Shown: piece by piece, positions 6,956 to 16,435 of the stretch
Position numbering within the stretch: position 1 is the stretch's first letter
Layout of the letters: the number at the start of each line of letters is the position of its first letter
NCBI GenBank assembly: GCA_015063125.1
Contig: SUTB01000001.1
Coordinates: 620,001 to 684,000, forward strand
Reading direction: 5' to 3'
DNA: 64,000 bases
DNA from: Thermoplasmata archaeon
GTDB lineage: Archaea; Thermoplasmatota; Thermoplasmata; Methanomassiliicoccales; Methanomethylophilaceae
Position numbers and translations under genes: made by a program
The notes under the pieces: model-generated
What the model was told of the DNA's origin: nothing
The model's database searches: none
The model's input: only the letters and a program-made list of their open reading frames with translations

Positions 6956-7642
6956 TCAATGTAGACGTTTCCTCGAATAGAACGTCCTCAGGTACTCTTC
7001 GCAGGCATCGTATTCAGGGAACATATGCTCCCACGATCTGAACTGAGCGTTATGGGGGCGATGGGCCTTGGACATATCCTGCCTAAGGTGAAGGATCTCA
7101 TGATAGATGACGAAATCCAGGATCGGGTCGGGGACGCTGTCGTCATCCAACAACGGATTGACGGATACGACTCTGAAGAACTGGTTGCACTGGCCCCATT
7201 TGTACTTCTGCATATGGTCTGCCCAGGAGAAATAGGAATTCCTGATATCATCATTGAAGATGAGCTCCATATCCCTTAGCCTCTCGACTGAATCCAGAAG
7301 GTTCTTGCACTTCCCCTGCTCGGTCAGCTTGAGGGACCTGGTGCGCTGGAGGAAGATGGGTCTGCTCTTGACGATGAAATCCGGGGAGAGGATGTACTCG
7401 GTTAGCAGAGGCGACTGCTTGTACCTCTTGCCCCTGGACCACGCCACGATAGCCTTGCATTCATCACTCAGGACGTTATCAGGCGCATCCTTCAGGTAAT
7501 CGGAGAGCTCTATCTCGATGGCCTCGCCGGTGATGCGGTATGCATAATGCAGATGCATCTTGCCTTTCAGGATGACCTTGTAGGAATCATAGGGATACAT
7601 GTCCAAAGGGCGTATCCTGGATGTGACATCGATATCACGCAT
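6956..7642 (-). CDS. SprT/YgjP-like zinc metallopeptidase
   Basis: 228 residues. The C-terminal part carries H181-E182-x2-H185 in VIYHEILHLRQ followed by H197 in RPHNAQFRSWE, the zinc ligands and catalytic Glu of the YgjP/SprT (WSS1-like) group; KYKWGQCN about 30 residues earlier is the usual strand before the active helix. The N-terminal half is unlike standard YgjP and may bind the substrate. Its start overlaps the end of the YgiQ-like gene by eight bases, so it is the downstream member of that operon. Substrate unknown; DNA-protein crosslink repair is one family role. Confidence 0.75.
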   Translation of the reverse strand: MRDIDVTSRIRPLDMYPYDSYKVILKGKMHLHYAYRITGEAIEIELSDYLKDAPDNVLSDECKAIVAWSRGKRYKQSPLLTEYILSPDFIVKSRPIFLQRTRSLKLTEQGKCKNLLDSVERLRDMELIFNDDIRNSYFSWADHMQKYKWGQCNQFFRVVSVNPLLDDDSVPDPILDFVIYHEILHLRQDMSKAHRPHNAQFRSWEHMFPEYDACEEYLRTFYSRKRLH

Positions 7643-9323
7643 CCTTATCCCTCACGAGTATCCTCTTCTGGGCCTGCTTGCCCTTGATCGAATGCTCCGA
7701 GAAAACCCTGTGCCCCTCCAGATCCTCTCCGGTATGATACATCGCGGTGGAGACCGTTGAAGGCGTGGGAGTGAATATCTGCACCTGCTCAGGATTGGTC
7801 TTGAGCCTGCTATGGCAGAATCTCGAGAGCTCCTCCATATCCTCGTTCCTGCAACCTGGATGCGCAGCAATGAAGTAATATGTCAGGAACAGTTCCTTCC
7901 CGCATCTCGATGTGCACTTGTCAAACCTGTCCTTGAACTCCGTAAGCTTCTCTGGCCCAGGTTTGCCCATCGTATTCAAAACCCTTCTGCTAACATGCTC
8001 CGGGGCGATCTTCATCTGACCGGATACATGATGCCTGACGAGATTCTCGAGATACCTCTCACCGTTCTTCTCGTCTGCAAGGATCATGTCGTAACGGATA
8101 CCGGATCCCACGAAGACGCGTTTCACTCCAGGGATGGATCTGATATCCCTTAGCAACTGCACCTGTTTTCCGTGGTCAATGCAGAGCTTGGGGCATGGTT
8201 TGTCACCAAGACATGACTTGTCCTTGCATGCGCCTATGCGGAGCTTCTGACGGCATTCTATGCCGTACATGTTGGCTGTCGGTCCTCCGACATCCCTTAT
8301 GACGCCGTTGAAACCTGGCTTGGAGGCGAAACCTTTGGCCTCTTTCAGTATGGATTCCTCAGAACGGGATACGACTGTGCGTCCCTGATGCACCGCGATA
8401 GCACAGAAGGAGCAATCGCCGTAGCATCCTCTGTGGGTGGTGATGGAGTTCCTGATCGTATCCATCGCCTTCACCGGGCCGTCCTTCAGATAGTATGGGT
8501 GCACCTCGTTCTCGAAATCCAATCCATAGATGGCGTCAAGTTCCTCTGTGGTAAGCAGCCTTGACGGCGGATTCTGCACCAGATAACGGTCGCCGTGCTT
8601 CTGAACAAGACCTTTGGCGGTTATAGGATCGCAGTTGTCCCTGAACAGACTGAAGGCTTGGTTGAAGGCCTTGGGATCCTTTGAACAGTCCTCATACGAG
8701 GGCATCTCCAGATATCCCTCAGGAGCGGTATTCGATGCATAGCATACACCGTTGATCCCCTTCCAATCCGCTCCGTCCTTCATGGCATTGGCGATGGCCA
8801 GATTGCTGAGCTCTGTCATTCCGTAGGTTATCGCATCAGCTTTGGAATCGAACAGAACCGATCTCCTGACAGAATCGGACCAATAATCGTAATGGGCGAC
8901 CCTTCTCAGGCTGGCCTCTATGCCGCCGAGGATTATGGGCTTGCCCTTGGCGTACTTCTTGATGAGATTCGTGTACGCTATGCATGCCCTGTCCGGACGC
9001 CTGTTGTTCACCCCTCCTGGAGTGAAGTCATCGTCCTTGCGGAACTTGTTCACTGCGGTATAGTTGGCGACCATGGAATCCACGCATCCGGCGGAAACCG
9101 ACCAGTACAATTCGGGTGAACCCAAACGGGTGATGTCATCGGGGGCATCGATCCTCGGCTGGGCTATGATGCCGACCCTGAAACCGTTATGGATCAGCCA
9201 ATGGCCTATCAGCGCAGCGCCGTTGTACGAGTTGTCGGTGTAGGTATCCCCTGAGACGATGATGACGTCCAATGCGTCCCATCCCCTCTTGGCGACCTCC
9301 TCCCTGGTCGTTGGAATGAACAT
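7635..9323 (-). CDS. YgiQ-family radical SAM protein
   Basis: 562 residues with C300-x3-C304-x2-C307 in HRGCYGDCSFCAIAVHQGR, the radical SAM cluster site, preceded by the UPF0313/YgiQ N-terminal domain (IVSGDTYTDNSYNGAALIGH, GGIEASLRR). A second cysteine group (around residue 370: CKDKSCLGDKPCPKLC) matches the family and may bind another cluster. Function is not established experimentally. It overlaps the downstream SprT-like protease and is only seven bases from the PdxY-GNAT gene upstream, so all three may share one transcript. Confidence 0.92.
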   Translation of the reverse strand: MFIPTTREEVAKRGWDALDVIIVSGDTYTDNSYNGAALIGHWLIHNGFRVGIIAQPRIDAPDDITRLGSPELYWSVSAGCVDSMVANYTAVNKFRKDDDFTPGGVNNRRPDRACIAYTNLIKKYAKGKPIILGGIEASLRRVAHYDYWSDSVRRSVLFDSKADAITYGMTELSNLAIANAMKDGADWKGINGVCYASNTAPEGYLEMPSYEDCSKDPKAFNQAFSLFRDNCDPITAKGLVQKHGDRYLVQNPPSRLLTTEELDAIYGLDFENEVHPYYLKDGPVKAMDTIRNSITTHRGCYGDCSFCAIAVHQGRTVVSRSEESILKEAKGFASKPGFNGVIRDVGGPTANMYGIECRQKLRIGACKDKSCLGDKPCPKLCIDHGKQVQLLRDIRSIPGVKRVFVGSGIRYDMILADEKNGERYLENLVRHHVSGQMKIAPEHVSRRVLNTMGKPGPEKLTEFKDRFDKCTSRCGKELFLTYYFIAAHPGCRNEDMEELSRFCHSRLKTNPEQVQIFTPTPSTVSTAMYHTGEDLEGHRVFSEHSIKGKQAQKRILVRDKDA

Positions 9324-9329
9324 CTCAGG

Positions 9330-10673
9330 TCAGAATAAGAGTTCCATTATGTAATCGTTCATCTCGAAACCGTTGCCTATCGGCTTGTCGATGGATGCGC
9401 TTATGCTGAATCCCATATGCTTATAGGCCTCGATGGCGCGGTAGTTGTCGCGCTTGACGGTGAGGTGGATCCTGTGGATGTCCTGCTTCGTGCAGAGCTG
9501 CTTCAGGAAAGCTATGGATCTCGATGACAATCCCATTCCCCTGTGCTGGCCGTCGATGTAGAACTTGGACAGGAACATGCCACCATCATCGGGATGGATC
9601 CCGAGATAGCCGATATCGTTGCCCTCGCTGCGGATGATGTAGTATGAGTATCCGTCTGAAATCTGCTCTTTGATGGCATCGAAGCATTGCATGGTCGTGA
9701 CCATGTAGTCTATCTGCTCATCTTCTACGATCCCGTCATAGGCCTCCGGCCAAATCCTAGCGGCCAGTCCAGCCACGCGGGATATCTCCATGCTTGTGGT
9801 AGCCTTCAAGAATTCCGGTCCGTTCCTAAGGACCTCTACCTGGCGTACATACTGTCCGATGCCCTGTTCGAAATCGACTCCGTACCTGACGTCTGCGCCG
9901 GAGTAATAGGTCCTTTTGATGGATCCTACGGTGTAATCGACGGCTATGCGGACGGAATCCTTCAGGCCTATGCCCGATTCGAGTGCCCCTACCAGTGCTG
10001 AGCTGAACACATCGCCGGTGCCGTGGTAGTAGCCTTCAATCATGTCCCTCATGACCTGCCCGGTCTCCCCAGTCTCATAGTCCTTGAAGACTGCGCCGAC
10101 CTTTCCCGGCTCGAAGCTTACACCGGTGATGACGATCTTCTTCAGTCCGAAGACCTCAGCAGCATTCAGCATGGATTCGATGTATCCCCCTTCATAAGGC
10201 CCGTCCTTGTACTCCTGGCCCAGGAGGAAAGACAGCTCTGTAAGGTTGGGCATGAGTACATCCGCTCTCTCGCAGAGTTTCCTCATCTCCTTGGGGAATT
10301 CCATGTCGAACACGGAGTACAGGTTTCCCTTGTCGCCCATGACGGGATCGACATAGGCCGTGGTCCTCTTGTTGGAAAGCTTGTCCAGCAGATCGCAAAC
10401 TAGGTCAATCTGCTCGAATGAACCGAGGAAACCGGTGTAGAATGCATCGAAATCCAATCCCAAGGATCTCCAATGCTCCTGGATGGGGTGTATGTCCTCG
10501 GTCAGATCACGGTAGGTGAAACCCTGGAATCCTCCCGTATGGGTTGAGAGGACTGCGGTGGGCAGCACAGAGCATTCGATACCAATTGACGATATGATGG
10601 GCAAGGCTACGGTCAACGAGCACCTGCCGACGCATGATATATCGTGCACAGCCAACATTCTACCGTGGGACAT
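9330..10673 (-). CDS. pdxY: Pyridoxamine kinase PdxY fused to a GNAT acetyltransferase
   Basis: Residues ~5-285 are a ribokinase-fold pyridoxal/pyridoxamine kinase (HDISCVGRCSLTVALPIIS, STHTGGFQGFTYRDL, YVDPVMGDKG, MPNLTELSFLLG) with the anion-hole motif HGTGDVF at about 217-223. Residues ~290-447 form a GNAT domain with the acetyl-CoA loop in GQHRGMGLSS. The kinase makes PLP precursors; the acetyltransferase substrate is unknown. PdxY normally stops near 285 residues, so the fusion is unusual. A GTG at 10685 is in frame, but ATG 10673 lies about 30 bp after a TATA-like CTTTATCT and is preferred. Confidence 0.85.
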   Translation of the reverse strand: MSHGRMLAVHDISCVGRCSLTVALPIISSIGIECSVLPTAVLSTHTGGFQGFTYRDLTEDIHPIQEHWRSLGLDFDAFYTGFLGSFEQIDLVCDLLDKLSNKRTTAYVDPVMGDKGNLYSVFDMEFPKEMRKLCERADVLMPNLTELSFLLGQEYKDGPYEGGYIESMLNAAEVFGLKKIVITGVSFEPGKVGAVFKDYETGETGQVMRDMIEGYYHGTGDVFSSALVGALESGIGLKDSVRIAVDYTVGSIKRTYYSGADVRYGVDFEQGIGQYVRQVEVLRNGPEFLKATTSMEISRVAGLAARIWPEAYDGIVEDEQIDYMVTTMQCFDAIKEQISDGYSYYIIRSEGNDIGYLGIHPDDGGMFLSKFYIDGQHRGMGLSSRSIAFLKQLCTKQDIHRIHLTVKRDNYRAIEAYKHMGFSISASIDKPIGNGFEMNDYIMELLF

Positions 10674-10779
10674 CGGCCACTTCACAAGGATAGTAAAAGA
10701 TAAAGATTGCTATCGTACAATTCTATGCGCTGAGGCTTCGGAAGTCATAGTTTTTATCCCTCATCCACTTCCCAACGGC

Positions 10780-11691
10780 ATGGACGTTTCGGAGATCCGT
10801 TTGGAGAAGGCCCTTTCAGAGTGCAATTCTACAGTCAACATGCTGGAGTCCAACGGCACCTCTCCCGAGCTTATCGATGCTTACGTCAACCGCGGTTGCA
10901 TCCTCTACATGTTGGGGTATTTCACATCCGCCATGGAGGATCTTACAGCTGCAACAGAGATGATCGATGAACTGGAATCTGCCGGCACCTCAGTTGATGC
11001 CGGAACGTACATCAAGGCCCATGCGACGATGGGCGCCATCCTGTATGAGCAGCGTTCTGAGGTCTCCGAGGAATATGGTTATGCTATCTCCAGGCTTCCG
11101 GAGCTCAAGACCGACTCCAAGCACTACGACAAGGCAGGCATCATCAGGCTCTGCATAGAATCAGCAGAGAACCTCATAGACTGCGAGTATCCTGAGGATG
11201 CCGAGGAATTCGTCCAGAAAGGCCTTTCGTTACTCGCCAGATCGACAGACAAATGGTCAGGGAACCGTCTTATGGAGCTCCACACGCTGGAAGGGGAATG
11301 CAAGCTAGGTATGGGCGACCTTCGTGCAGCTATGGAATGCTATTCGGAAGCAATATCAAAAGGTACCGACCTGGTCGACAGCAACGAGATTGAGGATATG
11401 GAGGAACTGGTGGTCCCGATAATCTCAAGATCCCAATGCGAGAGCGAACTCGGACTGAACGACATGTACATCGCGGACCTTAACTTGGCTATCCAGCTTC
11501 TTGAGGAGATGCTCAAGGTGAACAGGCTAGAGGATCCCGAGATCCTCGTGCACATGCACCAGGATATAGCTTCGGCCCTGATGTCGCAGGGCAAGGTCCA
11601 GGAGGCTGAGAAGCACCTTGTGCGCGCTATGACCATGGGAGTGAATGGCGCCAAAGACTATCTGAACAATCAGACCAACGGCCAATTTTAA
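10780..11691 (+). CDS. TPR-repeat protein
   Basis: 303 residues from ATG 10780, built of helical pairs with TPR character (AYVNRGCILYMLGYFTSAME, LMELHTLEGECKLGMGDLRA, DIASALMSQGKVQEAEKHL). A soluble scaffold protein without signal peptide. The open frame extends upstream to 10516, but that part is antisense to pdxY and a TATA-like TTTTTATCC (10750-10758) sits about 26 bp before ATG 10780. Function unknown; it diverges from the pdxY-ygiQ operon. Confidence 0.8.
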   Translation: MDVSEIRLEKALSECNSTVNMLESNGTSPELIDAYVNRGCILYMLGYFTSAMEDLTAATEMIDELESAGTSVDAGTYIKAHATMGAILYEQRSEVSEEYGYAISRLPELKTDSKHYDKAGIIRLCIESAENLIDCEYPEDAEEFVQKGLSLLARSTDKWSGNRLMELHTLEGECKLGMGDLRAAMECYSEAISKGTDLVDSNEIEDMEELVVPIISRSQCESELGLNDMYIADLNLAIQLLEEMLKVNRLEDPEILVHMHQDIASALMSQGKVQEAEKHLVRAMTMGVNGAKDYLNNQTNGQF

Positions 11692-11839
11692 TTGCGTATC
11701 TTTTCAATAATAATTGTTAATTAATTAAGTTAATAGCTTAATTTACTAAATTAATATTCTTCATTAAGCTATTTACTAAATTTAATGACTTGAACCGGTT
11801 CGAGATAGCATTATATCCTGTCCTCGTTTCATCGAGCGC
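11692..11839. promoter_or_regulatory. AT-rich intergenic region with long inverted repeat
   Basis: ATAGCTTAAT (11733-11742) is perfectly inverted as ATTAAGCTAT (11763-11772), and TTTACTAAATT-type sequence occurs directly repeated after each arm. ATTATATCC near 11810-11818 is a TATA box about 26 bp before ATG 11840. The upstream dyad may be a terminator of the TPR gene or an operator for the helicase. Confidence 0.45.
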
Positions 11840-13906
11840 ATGCAAGGGATGTTCTGCAGCAGATGCAAGAGTTTGATGCCTCCTGGCAGCAGTAGATGCA
11901 GGTCCTGCGGAGCCACCCTGGGTCCGGGAGATATCAGCATCCAGTCATCCCTTGACGGCATCGGGCCGAAGAAGACCGCCGTTGAATACGTTCAGGAAGA
12001 GAATAAGGAGGCTCCCTACCTCCCTTACAAGCCTCGCGGATGCCAGATGGATATCATATCCGATATTCGCATCGCATTGGACGAGGGAAGGCACATCATA
12101 ATCGAATCCGGCACAGGCACAGGAAAGACTATCGTATCCCTCGCCGCGGGCCTGGAGCATGCCAAGAAGACAGGGAAGAAGATCGTCTATCTCACTAGAA
12201 CGATCTCGCAAAGCGATCAGGTCATGAGAGAGCTCAAGGCCATATCGCGCATCAAGAACGTATCCGGACTCACGATAACCGGCCGTAACAAATCCTGCCC
12301 TCTGTTCAGAGGTACGAAGGACTATGAGAATCTCTCGCCGAAGGTTCTATCCATGATGTGCGAGGAGAAGCGCTCCAAGAGCATCAAGGGATCCGCAGGC
12401 GGATGCCGCTACTTCGACAGGATCAGGACTGAGATAGATAACGTAGAGAACTACGTCCTGAACAACTTCCCCACATCTGACGAACTGGACAGATACTGCG
12501 AGAAGATAGGTGTCTGCCCATATGAGATGAAGAAACAGCTCATGAAGAAGTTCGACGTCGTAGCTGTTCCTTACGTCCATATCCTTTCCACGGACATCCG
12601 TACTACTCTAATGGCCAACCTCGGCCTTGAGGAGAGTCCGGAGAGCATGCTGCTGATAGTCGACGAGGCCCATAACCTCGTGGATGCGGCAAGGGATCAG
12701 GAGAGCTTCACGATAACCAAGGACATGGTGGACAACGCCATAGACGAATGCTCCACCATGAAAGGCAACCCGACCGTCTGGATGGAGGTCGAACTGAAGG
12801 ATTTCCTATCCTTCTTCAAGAACTGCATTCGCAACGTCGCCACAGAGAAGCTCGGCCTCAACGAGAAGGAGGTCGTTCTGAACGACGACTACATCGAGCA
12901 GCGCATGATGAAGAAGTTCGGAATGAGGTCTCAGGACCTGGATGCGGCCATCGAGAGGGTGATGGACTATGGTGAGGCCAGGACAGAGCTCCTTATGGAG
13001 CAGGGTGACAACAGGGTCTCCGAGATTCAGACTCTGGGCATAGCCATGAAGGACTGGTGCTCCTCGGCTTCAGACAGGTTCGTGAGGTCCCTTAAGATAG
13101 ATCAGGACGGCGAGTTCCTTAGCGCCAAGTGCATCGATCCCGCAGAGATTTCCGTCTTCCTGAACAGCATACCTGGGGCCATCCACATGTCCGGAACTCT
13201 GCAGCCGTTGGACCAATACGCTAGGGTTCTCGGTATCAGGGGGAACCCGAGGTTCAGGATGTACCCCTCGCCCTTCCCGCCCGAGAACAGATCGGTGCTC
13301 TATGTGAACGATGTCACGACTCAGCAGAAGGAGATGCAGAAGGACCCTGGGATGCAGAACCGCATAGAACGTTACATCACGATGCTCTGCAACTCCGTCG
13401 ACAAGAACACATTGGTATTCTTCACATCCTACTCGTTCATGCGCAGCATGCGCCCCTATCTGGAGATGCACATCAACAAGAGGCTCTACTGGGAGGAGTC
13501 CCGCAACCAGCGCAAGACCATGGAGAATTTGGCTGCGTTCCGCAACGGCCGCGACGGAGTTTTCTTCTCTGTCATGGGCGGATCGGTCGCAGAGGGCATG
13601 GATTTCCCCGGCGACGAGCTATGCTACGCCATCATTGTCGGAATCCCCTATCCTCCCCCGTCTTCCGAGCTTAAAGCCATGTCTTCGATGTTCGATCAGA
13701 GATATGGAGCAGGCAAAGGTTGGATATACACAAGCGAAGTTCCGGCTCTCAGGAAGATGAAGCAGGCGATCGGCCGTTTGATAAGGACGGAGACCGACCG
13801 CGGAATGGCAGTGATCCTAGACAACAGGGCATCCAGATACGTCAAGCAGCTGGAGGCCAAGCTAAGCGATGATCCTGCCGGAGATGCAGCGAGGTTCTTC
13901 AGATGA
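11840..13906 (+). CDS. XPD/Rad3-type DNA helicase with Fe-S cluster and N-terminal zinc ribbon
   Basis: 688-residue superfamily 2 5'-3' helicase. A small zinc ribbon opens the protein (C6, C9, C20, C23), followed by Walker A G91-TGTGKT, the four Fe-S cysteines C153 (NKSCPLF), C174 (MMCEE), C189 (GGCRYFD) and C226 (VCPYEM), DEAH at 275-278, and C-terminal motifs GGSVAEGMDFPG and QAIGRLIRTETDRG. It unwinds DNA in repair. The N-terminal zinc ribbon is an addition over minimal archaeal XPD. The 3' end overlaps the transporter gene by ATGA. Confidence 0.93.
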   Translation: MQGMFCSRCKSLMPPGSSRCRSCGATLGPGDISIQSSLDGIGPKKTAVEYVQEENKEAPYLPYKPRGCQMDIISDIRIALDEGRHIIIESGTGTGKTIVSLAAGLEHAKKTGKKIVYLTRTISQSDQVMRELKAISRIKNVSGLTITGRNKSCPLFRGTKDYENLSPKVLSMMCEEKRSKSIKGSAGGCRYFDRIRTEIDNVENYVLNNFPTSDELDRYCEKIGVCPYEMKKQLMKKFDVVAVPYVHILSTDIRTTLMANLGLEESPESMLLIVDEAHNLVDAARDQESFTITKDMVDNAIDECSTMKGNPTVWMEVELKDFLSFFKNCIRNVATEKLGLNEKEVVLNDDYIEQRMMKKFGMRSQDLDAAIERVMDYGEARTELLMEQGDNRVSEIQTLGIAMKDWCSSASDRFVRSLKIDQDGEFLSAKCIDPAEISVFLNSIPGAIHMSGTLQPLDQYARVLGIRGNPRFRMYPSPFPPENRSVLYVNDVTTQQKEMQKDPGMQNRIERYITMLCNSVDKNTLVFFTSYSFMRSMRPYLEMHINKRLYWEESRNQRKTMENLAAFRNGRDGVFFSVMGGSVAEGMDFPGDELCYAIIVGIPYPPPSSELKAMSSMFDQRYGAGKGWIYTSEVPALRKMKQAIGRLIRTETDRGMAVILDNRASRYVKQLEAKLSDDPAGDAARFFR

Positions 13907-14820
13907 GCATGGTATTCGACATCAAGGTATGGATCATCATAGGGATTGCCCTGGGGCTGGTCCTCGGATTCGACCATCCAGATGCGCCCACCATGCTCAT
14001 GATCACACTTATGATCCAGATGACACTGGCCCTCCAGGGGCTGAAGTTCGACTTCTCGGATATGAAGGAAAACAGGAAAGGGGTGCTTTTCTGTCTCCTT
14101 CTGTGCTTCGGATTCAACACGGCTATCACCCTCCTCACTGGACTGCTCTTCATAGACGATACTGCACTTTGGTACGGTTGGGTGATGCTTTCTGCCGTTC
14201 CCTGCGCAATTTCTGTCATGACCATGACCTTCTACATGAAGGGCGACATGAAGCTGGGCATGCTCGGATTCTCCGTGATCTATGTGTGCGCTCTAGCGCT
14301 CACACCGTTCATCACCCATATGCTCATGGGAGAAGCTGCTAGTTGGCTGAAGATACTGGAGTATGTCCTGCTGTTCGTAGTAATCCCCGTTGTCGCTGAT
14401 ATACCTCTAAACAGGATAACTATCCCCCCAAAGGTCAAGGTGATGATTATGAACGTCGTCATCATGGTCATGGTCTTCATCAGTGTCGGCTTCAGAAGGG
14501 ACTACATCATCGAGAATCCCGATATCGCCCTTTGGCTGCTCCTGGCCAACCTTGCCAGGATATTCATCCCCAGCCTGGCGATGATCTTCATCCTGAAGAA
14601 GATGCGTTTCGACAGGGACAAAGGCGTGGTCTACGTGGCCATCTCCACCTGGAGGAATTCCGGTCTAGCCGCAACACTGTGCATCATGATGTTCTCCGTA
14701 AGCTATCCCAATGCCCTGCTGCCTGCCGTCCTCTCGCTGATGGTCGAGAACCTGTGGTTCGTGATCATGCAAGGGTCTTTCGACAGACTGTGGCCCGCTC
14801 CTAAAACGGAGAAAAACTGA
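13903..14820 (+). CDS. BASS-family (bile acid:sodium symporter-like) membrane transporter
   Basis: 305 very hydrophobic residues in about nine membrane segments; the pattern GLVLGFDHPDAPTMLMITLM followed by LQGLKFDF, and the later WRNSGLAATLCIMMF with VENLWFVIM, fits the BASS/arsenite-permease-like fold. Members carry organic anions with sodium; the substrate here is unknown. It is translationally coupled to the helicase (ATGA), a pairing that is probably positional rather than functional. Confidence 0.75.
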   Translation: MSMVFDIKVWIIIGIALGLVLGFDHPDAPTMLMITLMIQMTLALQGLKFDFSDMKENRKGVLFCLLLCFGFNTAITLLTGLLFIDDTALWYGWVMLSAVPCAISVMTMTFYMKGDMKLGMLGFSVIYVCALALTPFITHMLMGEAASWLKILEYVLLFVVIPVVADIPLNRITIPPKVKVMIMNVVIMVMVFISVGFRRDYIIENPDIALWLLLANLARIFIPSLAMIFILKKMRFDRDKGVVYVAISTWRNSGLAATLCIMMFSVSYPNALLPAVLSLMVENLWFVIMQGSFDRLWPAPKTEKN

Positions 14821-14830
14821 TTTTTATAGT
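14820..14830 (+). promoter_or_regulatory. TATA box of tRNA-Ser
   Basis: ATTTTTATAGT lies about 28 bp before the tRNA 5' end, the usual archaeal spacing. Confidence 0.55.
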
Positions 14831-14852
14831 AGTTGCTCTATCGAGAAATCAC

Positions 14853-14935
14853 GCGGAGGTAGCCAAGCGGCCTACGGCGCCGGTCTTGAAAACCGGTGGA
14901 GCATCTCCTCGAGGGTTCAAATCCCTTCCTCCGCG
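14853..14935 (+). tRNA. tRNA-Ser (anticodon UGA)
   Basis: The acceptor stem GCGGAGG (14853-14859) pairs with CCTCCGC (14928-14934), discriminator G14935. The anticodon stem CCGGT/ACCGG closes the loop CTTGAAA, giving anticodon TGA that reads UCA serine codons. A long variable arm (GGAGCATCTCC) confirms a class II tRNA, and GGTTCAAATCC is the T loop. CCA is not encoded. No intron. The 3' end is repeated at 16436, which marks it as an integration site. Confidence 0.95.
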
Positions 14936-14941
14936 CCTTTT
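14921..14941. other. Putative att site within the tRNA-Ser 3' end
   Basis: ATCCCTTCCTCCGC (14921-14934) plus following C and T tract recurs at 16436-16455. An intact tRNA 3' end on one side and a short direct repeat on the other is the signature left by tyrosine-recombinase integration into a tRNA gene. Confidence 0.6.
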
Positions 14942-14948
14942 CGCCCAA

Positions 14949-16211
14949 TTATGGTCCAAGACATCCGATAGGGACTACGTAAACACCATCGTCCCTTTGA
15001 TAAGCCAATTCAGTTCCTGTCAGGACCATTTTGAAACTTGGCAGTTTCATCTCATGTTTCTCCAACAATGATTCCAACTTACATAGATTCTCTGCACCTT
15101 CATCGATATCCTTACTTCCAAGCTTCACTTCGATGACTCCGTATCTTCCATCATCTAACCTGACGACGGCGTCTGCCTCCAACCCATATTTATCATGAAA
15201 ATAGAGCACCTCACCCGATAAACTGGAAGAGTAGACTCTGAGGTCTCTTATGCATAACGATTCGAATAGTAAACCGAATGTATTGAAATCATCTACAAAG
15301 TTATCAGGAGTTATCCCCAGGTAATATGCAGCGATGGATGGATCAATCAATTCCCTTTTAGGACCCGCCCTTATTGCATCCTTCGATCTGATCTGCGGAT
15401 TCCACGCAGGAACATCCTCTATGAGGAAGACTCCTCTCAATGCAGCCAGATAGTCGGCGAATCTGTCCGAAGAGATAGAAACATCATTCTTGACCACATC
15501 AGCGACCATCGTTTTCATTGTTGCCATAGAGGAGACATTTCTTGCGTAAGATCTTATAATCTCTTTGGCTGTAGCGGGATCCTTAGCATATTTTCTTAAA
15601 GAGACGTCATCACTCTCATATATCTGATCGAGATAACTTTTGATTCTGATTGCGCATTTACGGTAACTCAAGCCCATATTCGCAGGCCAACCCCCACGAC
15701 ATAGACATTCAGCGATCTTTTTGACAGAAAGGTCTGATTTGACTCCGTTCTGAAAATCTCCATCAAACAATGCCTTTAAAGATACTTTTCCATTCGAGTC
15801 TTTGGATTCGTACAGGCTCATAGGATACATATCTAGAACTCCGATTCTGCCTGCTCCGCTATGTTGGATACTATCTTCTGATGGTATTCTGGAACCGGTT
15901 AGTATAAATTGTCCGTTTTTTCCGCCTTCATCCACATTGCTACGCACTGCATCCCAAATAACAGGAGAAACCTGCCACTCGTCGATGAGCCTGGGCTGTT
16001 CCCCTTCCAGAATCAAGGATACATCCGCTTCTGCTGCTGCTATATAGTCTTTGGATTTCTTTGGATCCTGCATCTTTATGGTACTGGCTGCAATATTGGA
16101 TGCTGTTGTAGTTTTTCCACACCATTTTGGCCCTCTGAGAAGTACTGCTCCAAATGAATCCAAATAGAATTCGAGCTCATTGTCGATGATACGCGGCATG
16201 TATCCTTCCAT
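14949..16211 (-). CDS. DUF4143-type AAA ATPase (P-loop, ExuI-like C-terminus) on tRNA-integrated segment
   Basis: 420 residues from ATG 16211 (a TTG at 16232 is in frame, but TATA-like AATAAATAG near 16238 favours 16211). Walker A GPKWCGKTTT (27-36), Walker B-like LIDEWQVSP, sensor-like ILTGSRIP, then a DUF4143 region with the nuclease-like ..EADAVVRLDDGRYGVIEVKLG (E..D..EVK). This family is widespread and often mobile; function unresolved. AT-rich codon use differs from neighbours, and the gene alone fills the interval between the tRNA and the repeated att sequence. Confidence 0.8.
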   Translation of the reverse strand: MEGYMPRIIDNELEFYLDSFGAVLLRGPKWCGKTTTASNIAASTIKMQDPKKSKDYIAAAEADVSLILEGEQPRLIDEWQVSPVIWDAVRSNVDEGGKNGQFILTGSRIPSEDSIQHSGAGRIGVLDMYPMSLYESKDSNGKVSLKALFDGDFQNGVKSDLSVKKIAECLCRGGWPANMGLSYRKCAIRIKSYLDQIYESDDVSLRKYAKDPATAKEIIRSYARNVSSMATMKTMVADVVKNDVSISSDRFADYLAALRGVFLIEDVPAWNPQIRSKDAIRAGPKRELIDPSIAAYYLGITPDNFVDDFNTFGLLFESLCIRDLRVYSSSLSGEVLYFHDKYGLEADAVVRLDDGRYGVIEVKLGSKDIDEGAENLCKLESLLEKHEMKLPSFKMVLTGTELAYQRDDGVYVVPIGCLGP

Positions 16212-16435
16212 GCTTCCACATATGCCTAACAACTATTTATTGCTGCCTTTTTGATTAAAATTCTGCAATATTTTAGTGCAAATTTTTGCAGTAATCTAGT
16301 GCTAATTGACTATTATAATATCTATAAATTCGATATCTATGTATGTGTCTGGCGCGGTGGCTATGGTGCAGAACCCTGATTTTCGGGGTAAAATTAAGAG
16401 GCCCGGTTTAGAGATCTGGACAGCGCTAGCTGTAC

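Noticed and set aside
10516-10779. Longer N-terminus for the TPR protein
   Set aside because: The extra 88 codons are antisense to pdxY, and a TATA box lies directly before ATG 10780.
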